64,000 bases of DNA from Serratia marcescens. Its GTDB lineage: Bacteria; Pseudomonadota; Gammaproteobacteria; Enterobacterales; Enterobacteriaceae. The translations under genes were made by a program, and so were the position numbers. The stretch covers positions 4,526,001 through 4,590,000 of the forward strand of contig NZ_JARVZZ010000001.1 of assembly GCF_029846115.1 (NCBI RefSeq), in the 5' to 3' direction. Below the pieces are notes generated by a model, which worked only from the letters and a program-made list of their open reading frames with translations, had not been told where the DNA came from and made no database searches. The first letter of the stretch is position 1; the number at the start of each line of letters is the position of its first letter. Below, one piece after another: positions 19,881-28,413 of the stretch.

Positions 19881-20371
19881 GACTTGACGCCCTCCGCCTG
19901 CGGCGCGTTATACGCTTCCGCCGGGCCTTTGTGGTTCTCTTTCATTGCGTCTGCCACTTCAGGCGGCGTGTATTTTTCATCGTGTTTGGCCAGCACTTCG
20001 CGCGCATTGACCACGTTGCCCTCACCCAGCACGCCCTGTGCCACCACGCCCTGCCCTTCGCGGAACAGGTCCGGCAGAATGCCGGTGTAGGTCACGCCGA
20101 TCGCGCCGCGCGCGTCGTAAATCTTGAAGCTGACCTGCAGCGTATTGGGATCGCGTTTCACCGAACCCGGCATCACCATGCCGCCGATGCGCAGCCGCTG
20201 GCCGACCTCGGGCTTCTCATGATTTTCGCCCTTGCCCTGCAGGATTTCACCCGGGGTATAGAACAGATCGATGTTGGAGCGCAGCGCGTACAGCATCAGG
20301 GTCGCGGTCAGCGCGATGCCGATCAGCACAACGATCGCCAGATAAAGGCGGCTTTTACGACGTGGATTCAC
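19877..20371 (-). CDS. ccmE: cytochrome c maturation haem chaperone CcmE
   Basis: Periplasmic haem chaperone anchored by one N-terminal membrane segment (residues about 9-29). It binds haem covalently through His130 in [14 protein letters not shown], the family motif HxxxY. The start is a GTG at 20371: it follows GGGAGA with good spacing, overlaps the ccmD stop as GTGA and gives 164 residues beginning [15 protein letters not shown], like E. coli CcmE. The OB-fold segment [14 protein letters not shown] is clear. Confidence 0.96.
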   Translation of the reverse strand: MNPRRKSRLYLAIVVLIGIALTATLMLYALRSNIDLFYTPGEILQGKGENHEKPEVGQRLRIGGMVMPGSVKRDPNTLQVSFKIYDARGAIGVTYTGILPDLFREGQGVVAQGVLGEGNVVNAREVLAKHDEKYTPPEVADAMKENHKGPAEAYNAPQAEGVKS

Positions 20372-20604
20372 AATGATTTCTCCCGCGGTGCGGCGGATTT
20401 TTGTTTTGATTGTTGCGCATGGCGAATGCGCCGCTCGCGCGCCTGACGGCGGCCGATCTCGGCGAGCAACTGCCGCCGTTGCCAGACGGTGTGCGCCACC
20501 AGCCCCAACAGCGAAATCAGCGTGGCGGCGACCGCCAGCCAAACATAGAAGGCGTAACCGCCCATGGCGAAAAACGCCGACCAGGAATCGAACGCGGCAT
20601 TCAT
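20368..20604 (-). CDS. ccmD: haem exporter protein CcmD
   Basis: Small single-pass inner-membrane protein needed to release holo-CcmE from CcmABC. The 78-residue protein has the family start with [17 protein letters not shown], one membrane helix (about residues 17-40) and a long basic cytoplasmic tail. Its ATG overlaps the ccmC stop, and its TGA overlaps the ccmE GTG start. Position and motif leave little doubt, although the protein is short. Confidence 0.94.
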   Translation of the reverse strand: MNAAFDSWSAFFAMGGYAFYVWLAVAATLISLLGLVAHTVWQRRQLLAEIGRRQARERRIRHAQQSKQKSAAPREKSL

Positions 20605-21338
20605 GACTGACGCTCCTTATTCACCAACCCGGCGACCCACGGGCGCTGGCGCTCCTGGAACAGGATCAAATTGCGCAGGCGCATCAGCGTCAGCGTGACG
20701 AACAGCAGCAGGTAAGCGAGGATCGCCCAGCGCAGCGGGGTGCGCATGCTTGGCGCGATAGACTGCTGCATATTGGTCGAGCCCTGATGCAGCGTATTCC
20801 ACCATTCGACCGAAAAATGGATGATCGGGATATTCACCACGCCCACCAGCACCAGAATCCCGGCGGCGCGGCCCGCCAGACGGCGGTCTTCAAAGGCGTT
20901 GTACAGCGCGATGACGCCCATATAAAGGAACAGCAGCACCAGCTCGGAGGTCAGACGCGCATCCCACACCCACCAGGTGCCCCACATCGGCTTGCCCCAG
21001 GCGGAGCCGGTCACCAGCGCGATAAAGGTGAACACCGCACCGATCGGCGCCATCGCCGCTACCACGGTATCGGACATTTTCATCTGCCACACCAGGCCGA
21101 TAAACGCCGCCACCGCCATCGAGGCGTAGATACCCATCGACCACATGGCCGCCGGCACGTGAATATAAATGATGCGGAAGCTGTCGCCCTGCTGATAATC
21201 CTTCGGCGCGAAACCAAAGCCCCATGCCCAGCCCAGCAGCAGGCAAGCCGCCGCCGCTAGCCCCAGCCAGGGGATAAAGCGGCCGCAGACGTGATACAGC
21301 CGTTCAGGCCGCGCCAGTTGATGTAACCATTTCCACAT
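20601..21338 (-). CDS. ccmC: haem ABC transporter permease CcmC
   Basis: Six-pass inner-membrane protein that presents haem to CcmE. The 245-residue protein has the WWD signature [17 protein letters not shown] (about residues 125-141) and conserved histidines flanking it (IYIHVPAA and [14 protein letters not shown]). It lies 120 bp after ccmB, the only real gap inside the ccm operon, and overlaps ccmD. No alternative start fits better. Confidence 0.97.
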   Translation of the reverse strand: MWKWLHQLARPERLYHVCGRFIPWLGLAAAACLLLGWAWGFGFAPKDYQQGDSFRIIYIHVPAAMWSMGIYASMAVAAFIGLVWQMKMSDTVVAAMAPIGAVFTFIALVTGSAWGKPMWGTWWVWDARLTSELVLLFLYMGVIALYNAFEDRRLAGRAAGILVLVGVVNIPIIHFSVEWWNTLHQGSTNMQQSIAPSMRTPLRWAILAYLLLFVTLTLMRLRNLILFQERQRPWVAGLVNKERQS

Positions 21339-21458
21339 TGTCGTCAGTGCTCACGGTAATTTTTATGCGTCGGCCGCCCCGAGCGATCGAAACGGCGAAA
21401 ATCTTCTGCGGGGTACGCTCTTGTCGGCCTTGCCCCGTCTGTTCATTCAATCAGTTAG

Positions 21459-22118
21459 CTAGTGCACGCTCACTCGCAGCGCCGCCGCGGTGGCAAACGG
21501 TGCCAATGTCACGCTGCCCGCCAGCATCGCGCCGAGTATCGCCAGGTAACCGTCGATCGGCATGCCCATCGAGGCGGCGTCGATCGCGCCGGTGGCGAAG
21601 ATCAGCACCGGGATATACAGCGGCAACACCAGCAGGCTGAGCAGCACACCCCCTTTGCGCAGGCCGACTGTCAGCCCCACGCCGATAGCGCCGATCAGGC
21701 TCAGCGTCGGCGTGCCGAGCAGCAGCGTCCCCGCCACCGCCAGCCAGGTCTGCATATCGAGCGACAGCAGCAACGCCACCAGCGGCGACAGGATCAGCAG
21801 CGGCAGCCCCGTCACGACCCAGTGAGCACACACTTTGCCCAGCACCGTCATCGGCAGCGGCGTCGGCAGCAGCAACAGCTGCTCCAGCGAGCCGTCGAGG
21901 AAATCGTCGCGAAACAGCCGCTCCAGCGACAGCAGCGAGGCCAGCAGCGCCGCCACCCACACGATGCCCGGCGCAATCCGCGCCAGCAGCTGCGGCTCCG
22001 GGCCAATCCCCAACGGGAACAGCGTGATCACAATCAGGAAAAACCACAGCGGGTTGACGATCTCCGAACCTTTACGGCAGGCGATCTTCAGTTCACGGCG
22101 CACCAGGGTCAAAAACAT
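21459..22118 (-). CDS. ccmB: haem exporter permease CcmB
   Basis: Inner-membrane subunit of the CcmABCD complex, six membrane helices, 219 residues. Conserved family stretches are visible: NPLWFFLIVITLFPLGIGPE, RLFRDDFLDGSLEQLLLLP and GYLAILGAMLAGSVTLAPFA. The stop of ccmA and the start form TGATG; a GTG directly before the ATG could also be used, giving one more methionine as in E. coli. The 120 bp downstream, before ccmC, hold no gene. Confidence 0.95.
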   Translation of the reverse strand: MFLTLVRRELKIACRKGSEIVNPLWFFLIVITLFPLGIGPEPQLLARIAPGIVWVAALLASLLSLERLFRDDFLDGSLEQLLLLPTPLPMTVLGKVCAHWVVTGLPLLILSPLVALLLSLDMQTWLAVAGTLLLGTPTLSLIGAIGVGLTVGLRKGGVLLSLLVLPLYIPVLIFATGAIDAASMGMPIDGYLAILGAMLAGSVTLAPFATAAALRVSVH

Positions 22119-22762
22119 CACAGGCTCCCCGCGTCATGTTCCGCCAAACGAACTTTACCCACCGTTTGGCTGACACCGGCCAAATCCTGATGGGTGGTCA
22201 ACAATACCATGCCGCCCCGCTGCGCATGTTGTTCAAAAAGGCTAATCAACTCGGCTACGCCCTGCTTGTCGATCGCCGTCAGCGGCTCATCGAGGATCCA
22301 CAGCGGCGCCGCGCTGAGCCACAGCCGCGCCAGCGCCACGCGCCGCTGCTGCCCGGCGGAAAGCTGCGCCAACGGCAGATCCTCGTAACCCACCAGCCCC
22401 ACCTGCTCCAGGGCGCGCCAGATGGCCTGATGCTCGGTTGTGCCGCGCACCGCCTGATAAAACTGCAGGTTTTCGAAGGGCGTCAATACGGCTTTGATGC
22501 CGGGCTGATGGCCGATAAACAGCAAATCTTGCTGGTAACCCGCACGATCGCGCAGCGTGTTGCGCCCCCGCCAGCAGACCTCGCCGCCGTCCGGCCGCGC
22601 CAGGCCGGCGAGAATGCGCAGTAAACTGGTTTTGCCCGCGCCGTTCGGCCCTTCTACCTGAATGATATCGCCCGGATGAACTGAAAAGCTTAGCTCGCTA
22701 AACAGGATGCGCTCATCGCGCACGCAACTCAGACTTTTGGCTTCCAGCATCGGGGAACTCAT
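22118..22762 (-). CDS. ccmA: haem exporter ATP-binding protein CcmA
   Basis: ATPase of the CcmABCD complex that drives release of haem-loaded CcmE. The 214-residue protein has Walker [16 protein letters not shown] (about residues 36-50), the signature [18 protein letters not shown], Walker B LWILDEP and the switch histidine in LLTTHQDL. It is the first gene of the ccm operon. An internal ATG four codons in (MLEAKSL) is an alternative start. The divergent gene is yfdC. Confidence 0.95.
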   Translation of the reverse strand: MSSPMLEAKSLSCVRDERILFSELSFSVHPGDIIQVEGPNGAGKTSLLRILAGLARPDGGEVCWRGRNTLRDRAGYQQDLLFIGHQPGIKAVLTPFENLQFYQAVRGTTEHQAIWRALEQVGLVGYEDLPLAQLSAGQQRRVALARLWLSAAPLWILDEPLTAIDKQGVAELISLFEQHAQRGGMVLLTTHQDLAGVSQTVGKVRLAEHDAGSL

Positions 22763-22979
22763 ATTTTTCTTTGGGATAGCGAATCATAGCATAAGCCTTT
22801 CCCCGCACGCAGCCCGCGGCGGGCGCGCCGACGGGCCAATATGGCGAGCAGGATCAAGAATGCGTGGAAAAAATCGGCGGATTTTAACTCTTGTTACCTT
22901 TTTCTGTATTTCGCCGCATTTAGGTCGGGCAACTACGCTTAATAACGTGAACTCACCCTTATTGAGCAGGAGCGACAGC

Positions 22980-23906
22980 ATGAGCGAACAGCAACGCCAG
23001 GAACACGAGCCGGATGAAACAATGCAGGTAGAGAGCGAAGAACAGGAACAGGGCAAGCGCGAAATCGAAGTCAGGGAAGAGAATTTGCCGTCGCGCGCGG
23101 CGGCGGTGCATGAACAGATCCGGATGGAAGGCGAAAAAGAGCTGGAGCGCGACGGGCTGGCGCTGCTGTGGTCGGCGATCGCCGCCGGGCTGTCGATGGG
23201 CGCCTCGCTGGCGGCAAAAGGCATTTTCCACGCCCGTTTGCCGGACGATCCCAGCCGCTTTTTCATCGAGAACCTCGGCTACACCTTCGGTTTCATCATT
23301 GTCATCATGGCGCGCCAGCAGTTGTTTACCGAAAACACCGTCACGGCGGTATTGCCAATCATGCATAAACCCACCCCGCGCAACCTGCTGATCCTGCTGC
23401 GCCTGTGGGGCGTGGTGCTGCTCGGCAACCTGATCGGCACCGGACTGGCGGCGCTGGCGTTTACCCATATGCCGCTGTTCGACGCCGAAACGCGCGGCGC
23501 CTTCATCAGCCTGGGCGAAGAGGTGATGCGCCATACGCCGGGAGAGATGTTCGCCAACGGCATCCTGGCCGGCTGGATCATCGCCACCATGGTGTGGATG
23601 ATCCCGGCCGCCGGCGCGGCGAAAATTTGGGTGATCGTGCTGATGACCTACCTGGTGGCGATTTGCGATTTGACCCATATCGTGGTCGGCTCGGTCGAGA
23701 TCCTGTATCTGGTGTTCAACGGCGCGATTGGCTGGCCAGAATTCATTTACCCGTTCGCCCTGCCGACGCTGGCGGGCAACATCATCGGCGGCACCTTTAT
23801 CTTTGCGCTGATCAGCCACGCGCAGATCCGCAACGATTTGAGCGCCAAAAACCAGGCCGCGCATCGGCAAGAGGAAAAGCGGCGCCACGGCGGGGAAAAA
23901 CCGTGA
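22980..23906 (+). CDS. yfdC: YfdC-like formate/nitrite transporter family protein
   Basis: Inner-membrane protein of the FNT channel superfamily, 308 residues (E. coli YfdC 310). The N-terminal 60 residues are very acidic (SEEQEQGKREIEVREENL) and cytoplasmic. Six membrane helices follow, with family stretches GLSMGASLAAKGIFHA, RQQLFTENTVTAVLPIM and SVEILYLVFNGAIGWPEF. The ATG at 22980 follows a GGAG-like site (CAGGAGCGACAGC). The substrate of YfdC is unknown. It lies just upstream of argW, as in E. coli. Confidence 0.92.
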   Translation: MSEQQRQEHEPDETMQVESEEQEQGKREIEVREENLPSRAAAVHEQIRMEGEKELERDGLALLWSAIAAGLSMGASLAAKGIFHARLPDDPSRFFIENLGYTFGFIIVIMARQQLFTENTVTAVLPIMHKPTPRNLLILLRLWGVVLLGNLIGTGLAALAFTHMPLFDAETRGAFISLGEEVMRHTPGEMFANGILAGWIIATMVWMIPAAGAAKIWVIVLMTYLVAICDLTHIVVGSVEILYLVFNGAIGWPEFIYPFALPTLAGNIIGGTFIFALISHAQIRNDLSAKNQAAHRQEEKRRHGGEKP

Positions 23907-23998
23907 TCGCCGTCGGTTAGCCGAGGAAATTTCGGCGTGAACTGGCGAGGTATTGAGCAAACGCGCCGCTAAGCGCTTATTCTGCGGGTAAAAAAAGG

Positions 23999-24004
23999 TA
24001 TAAT
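23999..24004 (+). promoter_or_regulatory. putative argW -10 box
   Basis: A perfect TATAAT lies 31 bp before the tRNA and is followed by GC-rich GCCCCGG, the discriminator type seen at stable-RNA promoters. The -35 region is weak (CTTATT at 23976-23981, 17 bp spacing). Confidence 0.5.
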
Positions 24005-24035
24005 GCCCCGGCAGCGTCGGTTGCCGGCCCGCAGC

Positions 24036-24110
24036 GTCCCCGTAGTTAAACGGATATAACAAGCCCCTCCTAAGGGCTAGTTACTGGTTCGATTCCAGTC
24101 GGGGACACCA
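24036..24110 (+). tRNA. argW: tRNA-Arg (CCU)
   Basis: A 75-nt tRNA with encoded CCA. Acceptor GTCCCCG pairs with CGGGGAC; the anticodon loop CTCCTAA carries CCT; the T arm reads CTGGTTCGATTCCAG. It follows yfdC, as argW does in E. coli, where this gene is a prophage integration site. Downstream DNA to 39.8 kb is largely accessory, but I found no second copy of the tRNA 3' end there. Confidence 0.97.
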
Positions 24111-24202
24111 TTCTTTCTAATCCAGCCATTCCCCATCCTCCGCACCTGCGATCACTCTTTCCCCTGTTCAGACCCAATTTCCCCCACGCGTTATAATTGG
24201 CA

Positions 24203-25477
24203 TTAATTAAAAAACTTAATATCCGTCGGCGTTGAAATCGTCGCCGCCTGCCCTCTGGCCTGCAACTCACCCTTTTCATCATCGAAATCGAACAGCGTCA
24301 CGCTATTGGTGAATACATTCGTCACATAGAGATGGTTACCACCGGCATCGAAAGCGAGCGCACGCGGCTCAATGCCGCCGGCCTCATAGCGCGTCGGCAC
24401 GCCCGGCAGCCCATCCCTGCCTATTTTCAATACCAGCAGGTGGTTATCGGCGCCGCGATTGGTGGCAATAAGATATCTGCCGCTCGGGCTCAGGATGATG
24501 GCCCCACCGCTTTTCGCCTCCGCTGAATCCTGCCCGCCATTCAGTTTCACTTTCCCTTGCCGCGTCAATCGATGATCGCTGACGGCAAACGCCTCGATTT
24601 CACTCGCCATTTCAGTGATGACATAGGCGTATTCCCCTTGCGGTGAGAACACCATGTGCCTTGGGCCGGCGCCGGGCGCAAAGGCGACATCGCGCGAAGC
24701 GTCCGCCTGCAAAGGCTGCGCGTTATCCGAGCGATAGCGGTAGGCATGCAGCTTGTCGCCGCCGAGATCCGCCGCGTACAGGTATTGGCCATCGCGGCTG
24801 AAGGTAGTGGAGTGTGCATGGCCCCCGTCCTGGCGCCCCTGCACGGCACCTGAACCGGGCGTAAACGGATAATGCTGCACCCGCTCACCCAGTTTGCCGT
24901 CGCTGCCAATCGGCAGCGCCGTCACGCCTGCCCCGCCTTTGGCGACGGAGTAGTTGGCGACAAACAGAAACTTGCCATCCGGACTGAGGGTGGCATGCGT
25001 CGGCTGCTGGCCCGCGCTGCTCACCGTATTCAGCACCCGCACGCTGCCGCCTTTGTCTATTGCCAAGGCGGTCACCGTTCCCGCGTCCTCCTCATTGGTG
25101 GCATAGGCAAAACGGCCATCGCGGGATGTGACGATCCATGACGGGCTTTTCATCTTAATCACATTGAGCAGCGTTAACGTGCCGTCGCCATTTACCGCCA
25201 GATGATAGAGCCCTTCACTGGGGTGCGCCGGTTTCTGCACGGCCGGCGCATCCGGAATATGGGTCCAGGTGCCGACTAACGCTATTTGCTGATGCTCCCG
25301 ATTATTTGCCATCGCATTTCCTGAAAACATAAAGAGCGTTAATGCCATTGTTAATTGAATGACCTGCCAGCCTAAACCGGCCGCGTTCACTCTGCCAAGC
25401 ACAGACAACGTTAAAGGTAGCATACATAAAGCGTAATGACGTTCATTCATCGAATCGGGGGATTTCTCTACACTCAT
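24203..25477 (-). CDS. secreted lactonase family beta-propeller protein
   Basis: Seven-bladed propeller of the lactonase/6-phosphogluconolactonase-like family (PF10282 type), 424 residues. A hydrophobic export signal lies around residues 40-57 (LTMALTLFMFSGNAMA) after an unusually long N-terminal region, so it is probably periplasmic. Repeated blade motifs are visible: SRDGRFAYATNEE, SPDGKFLFVANYS, FSRDGQYLYAADLGGDK, SPSGRYLIATNRG and GNHLYVTNVFTNSV. The ATG at 25477 follows GGAG by 5 bp; a TTG six codons upstream has no such site. The substrate is unknown. It lies 20 bp after the AraC-type gene, so they are cotranscribed. Confidence 0.85.
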   Translation of the reverse strand: MSVEKSPDSMNERHYALCMLPLTLSVLGRVNAAGLGWQVIQLTMALTLFMFSGNAMANNREHQQIALVGTWTHIPDAPAVQKPAHPSEGLYHLAVNGDGTLTLLNVIKMKSPSWIVTSRDGRFAYATNEEDAGTVTALAIDKGGSVRVLNTVSSAGQQPTHATLSPDGKFLFVANYSVAKGGAGVTALPIGSDGKLGERVQHYPFTPGSGAVQGRQDGGHAHSTTFSRDGQYLYAADLGGDKLHAYRYRSDNAQPLQADASRDVAFAPGAGPRHMVFSPQGEYAYVITEMASEIEAFAVSDHRLTRQGKVKLNGGQDSAEAKSGGAIILSPSGRYLIATNRGADNHLLVLKIGRDGLPGVPTRYEAGGIEPRALAFDAGGNHLYVTNVFTNSVTLFDFDDEKGELQARGQAATISTPTDIKFFN

Positions 25478-25497
25478 GACATCTCCTTTTCTCAACG

Positions 25498-26298
25498 CTA
25501 CGCCACAGGAATAAGTATGTCGACATTGACGACTCGACTATTTAAATGTTCGTTTCTATATAGCTCGATAAAAAAACTTTCTCTCACTTTGACATTAATA
25601 GCCGGCAAATAGGCATCATAAATGCCTGCAAAAAAATCAATGTACTCAGGCAGCTCTCCCATAAAGGGGATGACAATATATTTCCCTCTGGGTATGTAGA
25701 AATTGAAGATAGAATGAAAAACTTCTTGTTCCTTACCGTTTGAATGCCATTTTCCCGATCTGTTTTTTTCCGCGCTATAAACCTTTCCATGCTTGCTTAA
25801 CCATTTCTCATTAGTCTGCGTAATGTCACCGGCATCTCTGCATTTTCTTATGGAATGGAAAATCAATGCTTTGTACTGTTTTAATAACTCGATATCATCC
25901 GGCATGACCGTGTGATAAAAATAGGGTTTCTTGTCATTGCCATACGGTGGGATCTGGATGGAAAAATCCCATCCCCGGCTGTTTCTAAAGCTGTTGGGCG
26001 TTTCGCCAAAGAAACGTTTGAATGCCCGCGTGTAACATTGCTGAGAGGCAAAGCCCGATGCCAAGGCGACATCCAATATGTTCCCTTGGTGTTGTTTAAG
26101 CAAGATTGCGGATCGGCTCAGCTTTCTGTGCCTGATATAAGTCCCGAGCGTCATGCCAAAATAATGCTTAAATAACCGTTGCAAATGCCATTTGGAGTAC
26201 CCTGAGATAATGGACACTTTCTCAACGGATAGCCCCTCTATAATATTCTTCTCCATATACTCTAATACCTGTAAGAGAATATCTTTTCGATAGTCCAT
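25498..26298 (-). CDS. AraC family regulator with C-terminal effector-binding domain
   Basis: Transcription regulator of 266 residues. The DNA-binding double helix-turn-helix of the AraC type is at the N-terminus (residues about 8-105: LSVEKVSIISGYSKWHLQRLFKHYFG and NILDVALASGFASQQCYTRAFKRFFGETP), as in Rob. The C-terminal half (about 120-266) resembles a GyrI/Rob small-molecule-binding domain (YIVIPFMGELPEYIDFFAGIY, shown by the short core IPFMGELPEY). The gene is AT-rich compared with its neighbours, suggesting transfer. It precedes the lactonase gene and probably controls it; the inducer is unknown. Confidence 0.88.
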   Translation of the reverse strand: MDYRKDILLQVLEYMEKNIIEGLSVEKVSIISGYSKWHLQRLFKHYFGMTLGTYIRHRKLSRSAILLKQHQGNILDVALASGFASQQCYTRAFKRFFGETPNSFRNSRGWDFSIQIPPYGNDKKPYFYHTVMPDDIELLKQYKALIFHSIRKCRDAGDITQTNEKWLSKHGKVYSAEKNRSGKWHSNGKEQEVFHSIFNFYIPRGKYIVIPFMGELPEYIDFFAGIYDAYLPAINVKVRESFFIELYRNEHLNSRVVNVDILIPVA

Positions 26299-26990
26299 AT
26301 GCGCTCCTTGCTTTTATAAAAATCGTGTCCTTTTCATTAAAATCGTTAACCAACCCAATCAAGTCATTAAGATTAATCCTAAAAAAGTTCACCCTGACAA
26401 CGCCATTTTCGCGGCATAGGAAAAGCCATTACTTAAATAACTGAAAATGATCATGTTATATAAATCCACCCGCGAAAAATGCGCAGAACAAAAACAATCA
26501 ACATAAAATGCTTCCGTCAAAGATGCATTTACATCACCAGGGTGAATCACACTTTTTGTTAATTGTTTTATCTTAACGTGTTTTTTTACACCCCACAGAC
26601 ATGGCTGAATAGGAATTTCATCATCGCAAATTAAATCGTATTTTATTGTTTGGCCAGCTGATAAAATTATTGGGCCTAATACGAAAAAGTATGAACGGTG
26701 GCGAAGGAAGATACGGTGGATAAGCGCAAGACCTTAACCTCGGGCCCGATAATCGTAGATCGTCATTGAGAGTTTCTTTTTTATCTTTTCCCGCACAGTA
26801 AAGAATCGACGTTTCAACAAACCTTGTTCAATGCCCTATTCCCTCCATGCCAATTGGAGCGCCACTTATGCCCTGGTGAACCGCCTCCCCTTTTCTCGTA
26901 AGAGTGCCCTGTCTGCTTACGCAGTGCTTTATTGCCAAAGCACGGCAAAAAGCCCGGCGCGCAAAGCCGGGCTTTTCATTCACGGGCTGA
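26299..26990. other. AT-rich gap with a cryptic 114-codon open frame
   Basis: No standard gene is seen in these 690 bp. On the minus strand, 26733 down to 26389 is free of stops in one frame for 114 codons and reads like protein, with pieces such as YFFVLGPIILSAGQTIKYDL and HPGDVNASLTEAFYVDC. It has no ATG near its beginning: the first upstream in-frame ATG (codons MTIYDYRARG) is cut off by a TAA at 26736-26734. It could be a gene remnant, a gene with a non-standard start, or chance in AT-rich DNA. The rest must hold the promoter of the AraC-type gene. Confidence 0.4.
26948..26977. terminator. terminator after the 73-residue gene
   Basis: AAAAAGCCCGGC and GCCGGGCTTTT pair around GCGCAAA. The T run on the minus strand follows the short gene at 26991-27212; the hairpin can also work on the plus strand. 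Confidence 0.8.
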
Positions 26991-27212
26991 TCAATCAGCC
27001 AGGTTGTCGATCTCTGCGGACCTGTGCTTGCGCAACAGATACAGCAGTAAAGACACCCGCCGCTCGGTGCGTTCCGGGGTATCCGGCGGCAGGTTGTAGC
27101 GCAGGGTATAGCGCTCATTATTCTCGTTGCAAAAATCGATGACGAGCACGGGAGCAGAGGCCCCGACTACTTTTCGATAATTCAGCGAGATGCACGACAG
27201 GTTTTTTTTCAT
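26991..27212 (-). CDS. hypothetical protein, 73 residues
   Basis: I do not recognise a family. The protein begins MKKNLSCISLNYRKVVGAS and ends in a charged helix (RRVSLLLYLLRKHRSAEID). It has no signal peptide or membrane helix and is probably cytoplasmic. Its ATG lies 1 bp after the stop of the 323-residue membrane protein gene, and a good terminator follows, so it is the second gene of a two-gene operon. This tight coupling suggests a shared role. The region ATLRYNLPPDTPERTERR could mediate a protein contact, but this is a guess. Confidence 0.7.
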   Translation of the reverse strand: MKKNLSCISLNYRKVVGASAPVLVIDFCNENNERYTLRYNLPPDTPERTERRVSLLLYLLRKHRSAEIDNLAD

Positions 27213-27213
27213 C

Positions 27214-28185
27214 TCAACTCACCGCGACAGTGCGGCGGGTTGATTCGGCAATCCGCCCCACGCCAGCGCTCAGCGCGGCGCCCAACAGCAGCACCAACAG
27301 CGACCCCCACGCGGCACGCGACAGCTGTTTGGCCGCTTCATCGGCCGCTTCACGCGCTTTCTGCTCGGCCTCGGCCTTGAGTTTTTCCACTTTCTGCACC
27401 GCCTGCTGGTAAGCCTGAGCGTAGTTATCGACGATTTGGCTCGCTTCATCGCGGCTCTTGCCGGTGCGCGCCGCAACGATATTCACCAACGCATCCTTGT
27501 CGGCGGCGCTCAACGTCGGCTCACCGGACTGCTTGACACGGTCGAACCACTGTTTGAGCTCGGAGGCGGCCTGTGCCGGATCGGCAGCCGCGTCCATGGC
27601 CGATTGCTTGCCATCGGCGGTCGCCCTGTCGGCCTTCTGTTCTAATCGAGCCGGATCCAGTTCCGGCTTACCGGTCTGCTTGAGCGTGGCGTTCAACTGA
27701 TTTTCCAGGCTTCCCCAGTCGAGGCTGATGCCCTTTTTATCCAGCTGTTGCTTGATGCCTTCGCCCACGTTTGGCGCTGCCGCCGCCAGGCCGTTGCCCG
27801 CCAGCGAAAGCCCTTTACCCACCGCGCTGCCCGCCAGCCCCACCACGCCGCTAGCCAATGAAGCTACCAGCCAGGTGGTCAACAAGGTGGTGATCGCCCA
27901 GCTCAGCAATCCATGCAAACTGCCGCGGTTCGGCGCGGTGCGGCCGGCGACGAACGCGCCGGCGGCCAGCGACGCCAGCGTTGAAACCAGCAGCCAAATC
28001 CCGGTGCCGGTGCCAAAGCCGCTCAGCGGGTTGCCCTTTTGCATCATATCCACGGCCTGGGCACCGATAGCCGTACCCAGCACGCTGAAGATCAGATAAG
28101 TCACCAGCGCCACGGCACTCCCGGCCAATATCGAGCCCCATGACACCTGAAACGCAAAGCGATTTGATTCATAGACAGTGGTCAT
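27214..28185 (-). CDS. inner-membrane protein with long coiled-coil insert
   Basis: A 323-residue protein without a family I can name with confidence. Two N-terminal hydrophobic hairpins (residues about 14-45 and 62-115) contain many Gly, Ala and Ser (LLSWAITTLLTTWLVASLAS). A long polar, helical, Ala/Lys/Glu-rich region follows (about 145-290, for example KVEKLKAEAEQKAREAADEA), probably a coiled coil, and one more membrane helix near the C-terminus (RAAWGSLLVLLLGAALSAG). Similar proteins occur near stress genes. It is divergent from the PAS-LuxR regulator; the 228-bp gap has inverted ATGCACTA boxes. Confidence 0.75.
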   Translation of the reverse strand: MTTVYESNRFAFQVSWGSILAGSAVALVTYLIFSVLGTAIGAQAVDMMQKGNPLSGFGTGTGIWLLVSTLASLAAGAFVAGRTAPNRGSLHGLLSWAITTLLTTWLVASLASGVVGLAGSAVGKGLSLAGNGLAAAAPNVGEGIKQQLDKKGISLDWGSLENQLNATLKQTGKPELDPARLEQKADRATADGKQSAMDAAADPAQAASELKQWFDRVKQSGEPTLSAADKDALVNIVAARTGKSRDEASQIVDNYAQAYQQAVQKVEKLKAEAEQKAREAADEAAKQLSRAAWGSLLVLLLGAALSAGVGRIAESTRRTVAVS

Positions 28186-28302
28186 CGTTGTTCCTTATAT
28201 TTTCTGGACAAGTGATTGCACACACGGCGGATAACCGCGCAGACAAATCCAGTCTGCCGCGCGGCGTCGTCGGCCGTCCCGGTTCATTTGCGCCAGAATG
28301 AC

Positions 28303-28342
28303 TAGTGCATTCACACCCTGCGAATACGCACGTTATGCACTA
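28303..28342. promoter_or_regulatory. inverted TAGTGCAT / ATGCACTA boxes
   Basis: TAGTGCAT at 28303-28310 and its exact complement ATGCACTA at 28335-28342 lie in the divergent promoter region, with 32 bp between box starts. The same boxes recur upstream of the csbD-like gene at 29918-29925 (ATGCACTA) and 29965-29971 (AGTGCAT). They may be operators for the PAS-LuxR regulator encoded between them. Confidence 0.45.
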
Positions 28343-28413
28343 AGCTGCTCAGCGAGTAGCGTAACCCGCGGCCCCGTCAGAGGCCGCTCCCCCTTCTGTC
28401 TAGCGGAGAGCAC

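Noticed and set aside
21339..21458. Possible small gene in the ccmB-ccmC gap
   Set aside because: The only frame is on the opposite strand and runs into ccmB; no ribosome binding site, so treated as intergenic.
22959..24062. 367-codon antisense frame over yfdC and argW
   Set aside because: It runs through a tRNA gene and the complement of a recognised membrane protein gene.
26828..27118. 96-codon minus-strand frame over the terminator region
   Set aside because: It covers the 73-residue gene and its terminator hairpin, is Cys/Arg-rich and ends in gene-free DNA; no support as a protein.
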